Below, one piece after another: positions 63,721 to 64,000 of a DNA stretch of 64,000 nt. The DNA comes from Pseudoalteromonas neustonica (GTDB taxonomy: Bacteria > Pseudomonadota > Gammaproteobacteria > Enterobacterales > Alteromonadaceae), in NCBI RefSeq assembly GCF_001653135.1, contig NZ_BDDS01000002.1:434001-498000 (forward strand). The letters are read 5' to 3'. The position numbers and the translations under genes are program-made. The notes beneath the pieces are model-generated. The model did not search any database, had not been told where the DNA came from, and was given only the letters and a program-made list of their open reading frames with translations. The stretch's first letter is position 1, and each line of letters begins with the position of its first letter.

Positions 63721-64000
63721 TTATCCTTTGTTCACTAAATTAAATAATGAATAAAAATTGTTTGTAGTGGCAGTCGCTAACTCTTTGTAGCTAATACCTT
63801 TTAAATCGGCAATGTAATAAGCAACATCTTGCACATAAGCAGGCTGATTGGTTTTGCCACGATAAGGCACTGGCGCTAAATACGGCGAATCTGTTTCAAT
63901 CAACAATCTATCTAACGGTATTTGTTTAACTACGTCTTTAAGTTCTACTGCATTTTTAAATGTCACAATGCCAGAGATAGAAATATAAAAACCTAAATCA
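63721..64000 (-). CDS. TatD-family (YcfH-like) metal-dependent hydrolase, C-terminal part
   Basis: Only the C-terminal about 92 residues are in the window; the 5' end lies beyond base 64000. The reading frame stays open to the edge ([15 protein letters not shown]), and [19 protein letters not shown] is the family signature with a metal-binding Asp. YcfH/TatD enzymes are 3'-5' DNA exonucleases or deoxyribonucleases. An internal GTG at 63964-63966 should not be taken as the start. Confidence 0.9.
   Translation of the reverse strand, partial: DLGFYISISGIVTFKNAVELKDVVKQIPLDRLLIETDSPYLAPVPYRGKTNQPAYVQDVAYYIADLKGISYKELATATTNNFYSLFNLVNKG

Overview
The window looks like chromosomal DNA of an AT-rich marine gammaproteobacterium, most likely Pseudoalteromonas or a close relative in the Alteromonadales. 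This rests on gene content read from the sequence: a LolCDE locus, RsmF, a propionate operon of the PrpB-PrpC-AcnD-PrpF type under a GntR regulator, and DUF3080 and DUF3718 proteins. No database search was possible, so species level is inference.

Layout. 0.2-24.7 kb is ordinary backbone: a hybrid sensor kinase, YehS, lolCDE, a SulP anion transporter, the glutathione-dependent formaldehyde pathway (LysR regulator, frmA, fghA), a BCCT transporter, an MgtC-like protein, two secreted amidohydrolases (one lacking the usual HxH metal motif), an HNH-like protein, DUF445, a fructosamine-kinase-like protein, riboflavin synthase, a MATE exporter and a DUF3080 lipoprotein. Two tRNA-Val(GAC) genes follow at 24.8-25.2 kb, separated by a tandem 105-bp repeat whose units end in tRNA-like 3' sequence.

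25.3-52.1 kb is an accessory island, all on the minus strand, that reads as a defence island. From its upstream (right) end it holds: a DUF4145/TPR-like protein; a CARF-type protein of the CRISPR-associated NE0113 family with no CRISPR array; a type I restriction-modification operon hsdR-hsdM-hsdS; directly behind it a 47-aa small ORF, a winged-helix protein, two helical or coiled-coil proteins and a membrane-anchored UPF1-like helicase; then an orphan gene, a HEPN RNase-like gene, and a tightly coupled seven-gene operon. That operon encodes a Ycf46-like AAA ATPase, a second UPF1-like helicase, a 560-aa winged-helix protein with an HDRY motif, a 721-aa coiled-coil protein, a DUF2997 protein, a DUF1257/Ycf35-like protein and a small radical-SAM protein. 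I know of no described defence system with this composition, and it is the best candidate for a novel system here. Three island promoters share a palindrome with a CAAGCTTG core, suggesting common regulation.

52.2-64 kb returns to backbone: the 2-methylcitrate operon (GntR regulator, prpB, prpC, acnD, prpF) with three TGTCGACA sites in front of the regulator, rsmF, a possible small RNA or terminator, a secreted polysaccharide deacetylase, a PhoD-like phosphatase and the C-terminal end of a TatD-family nuclease cut by the window edge.
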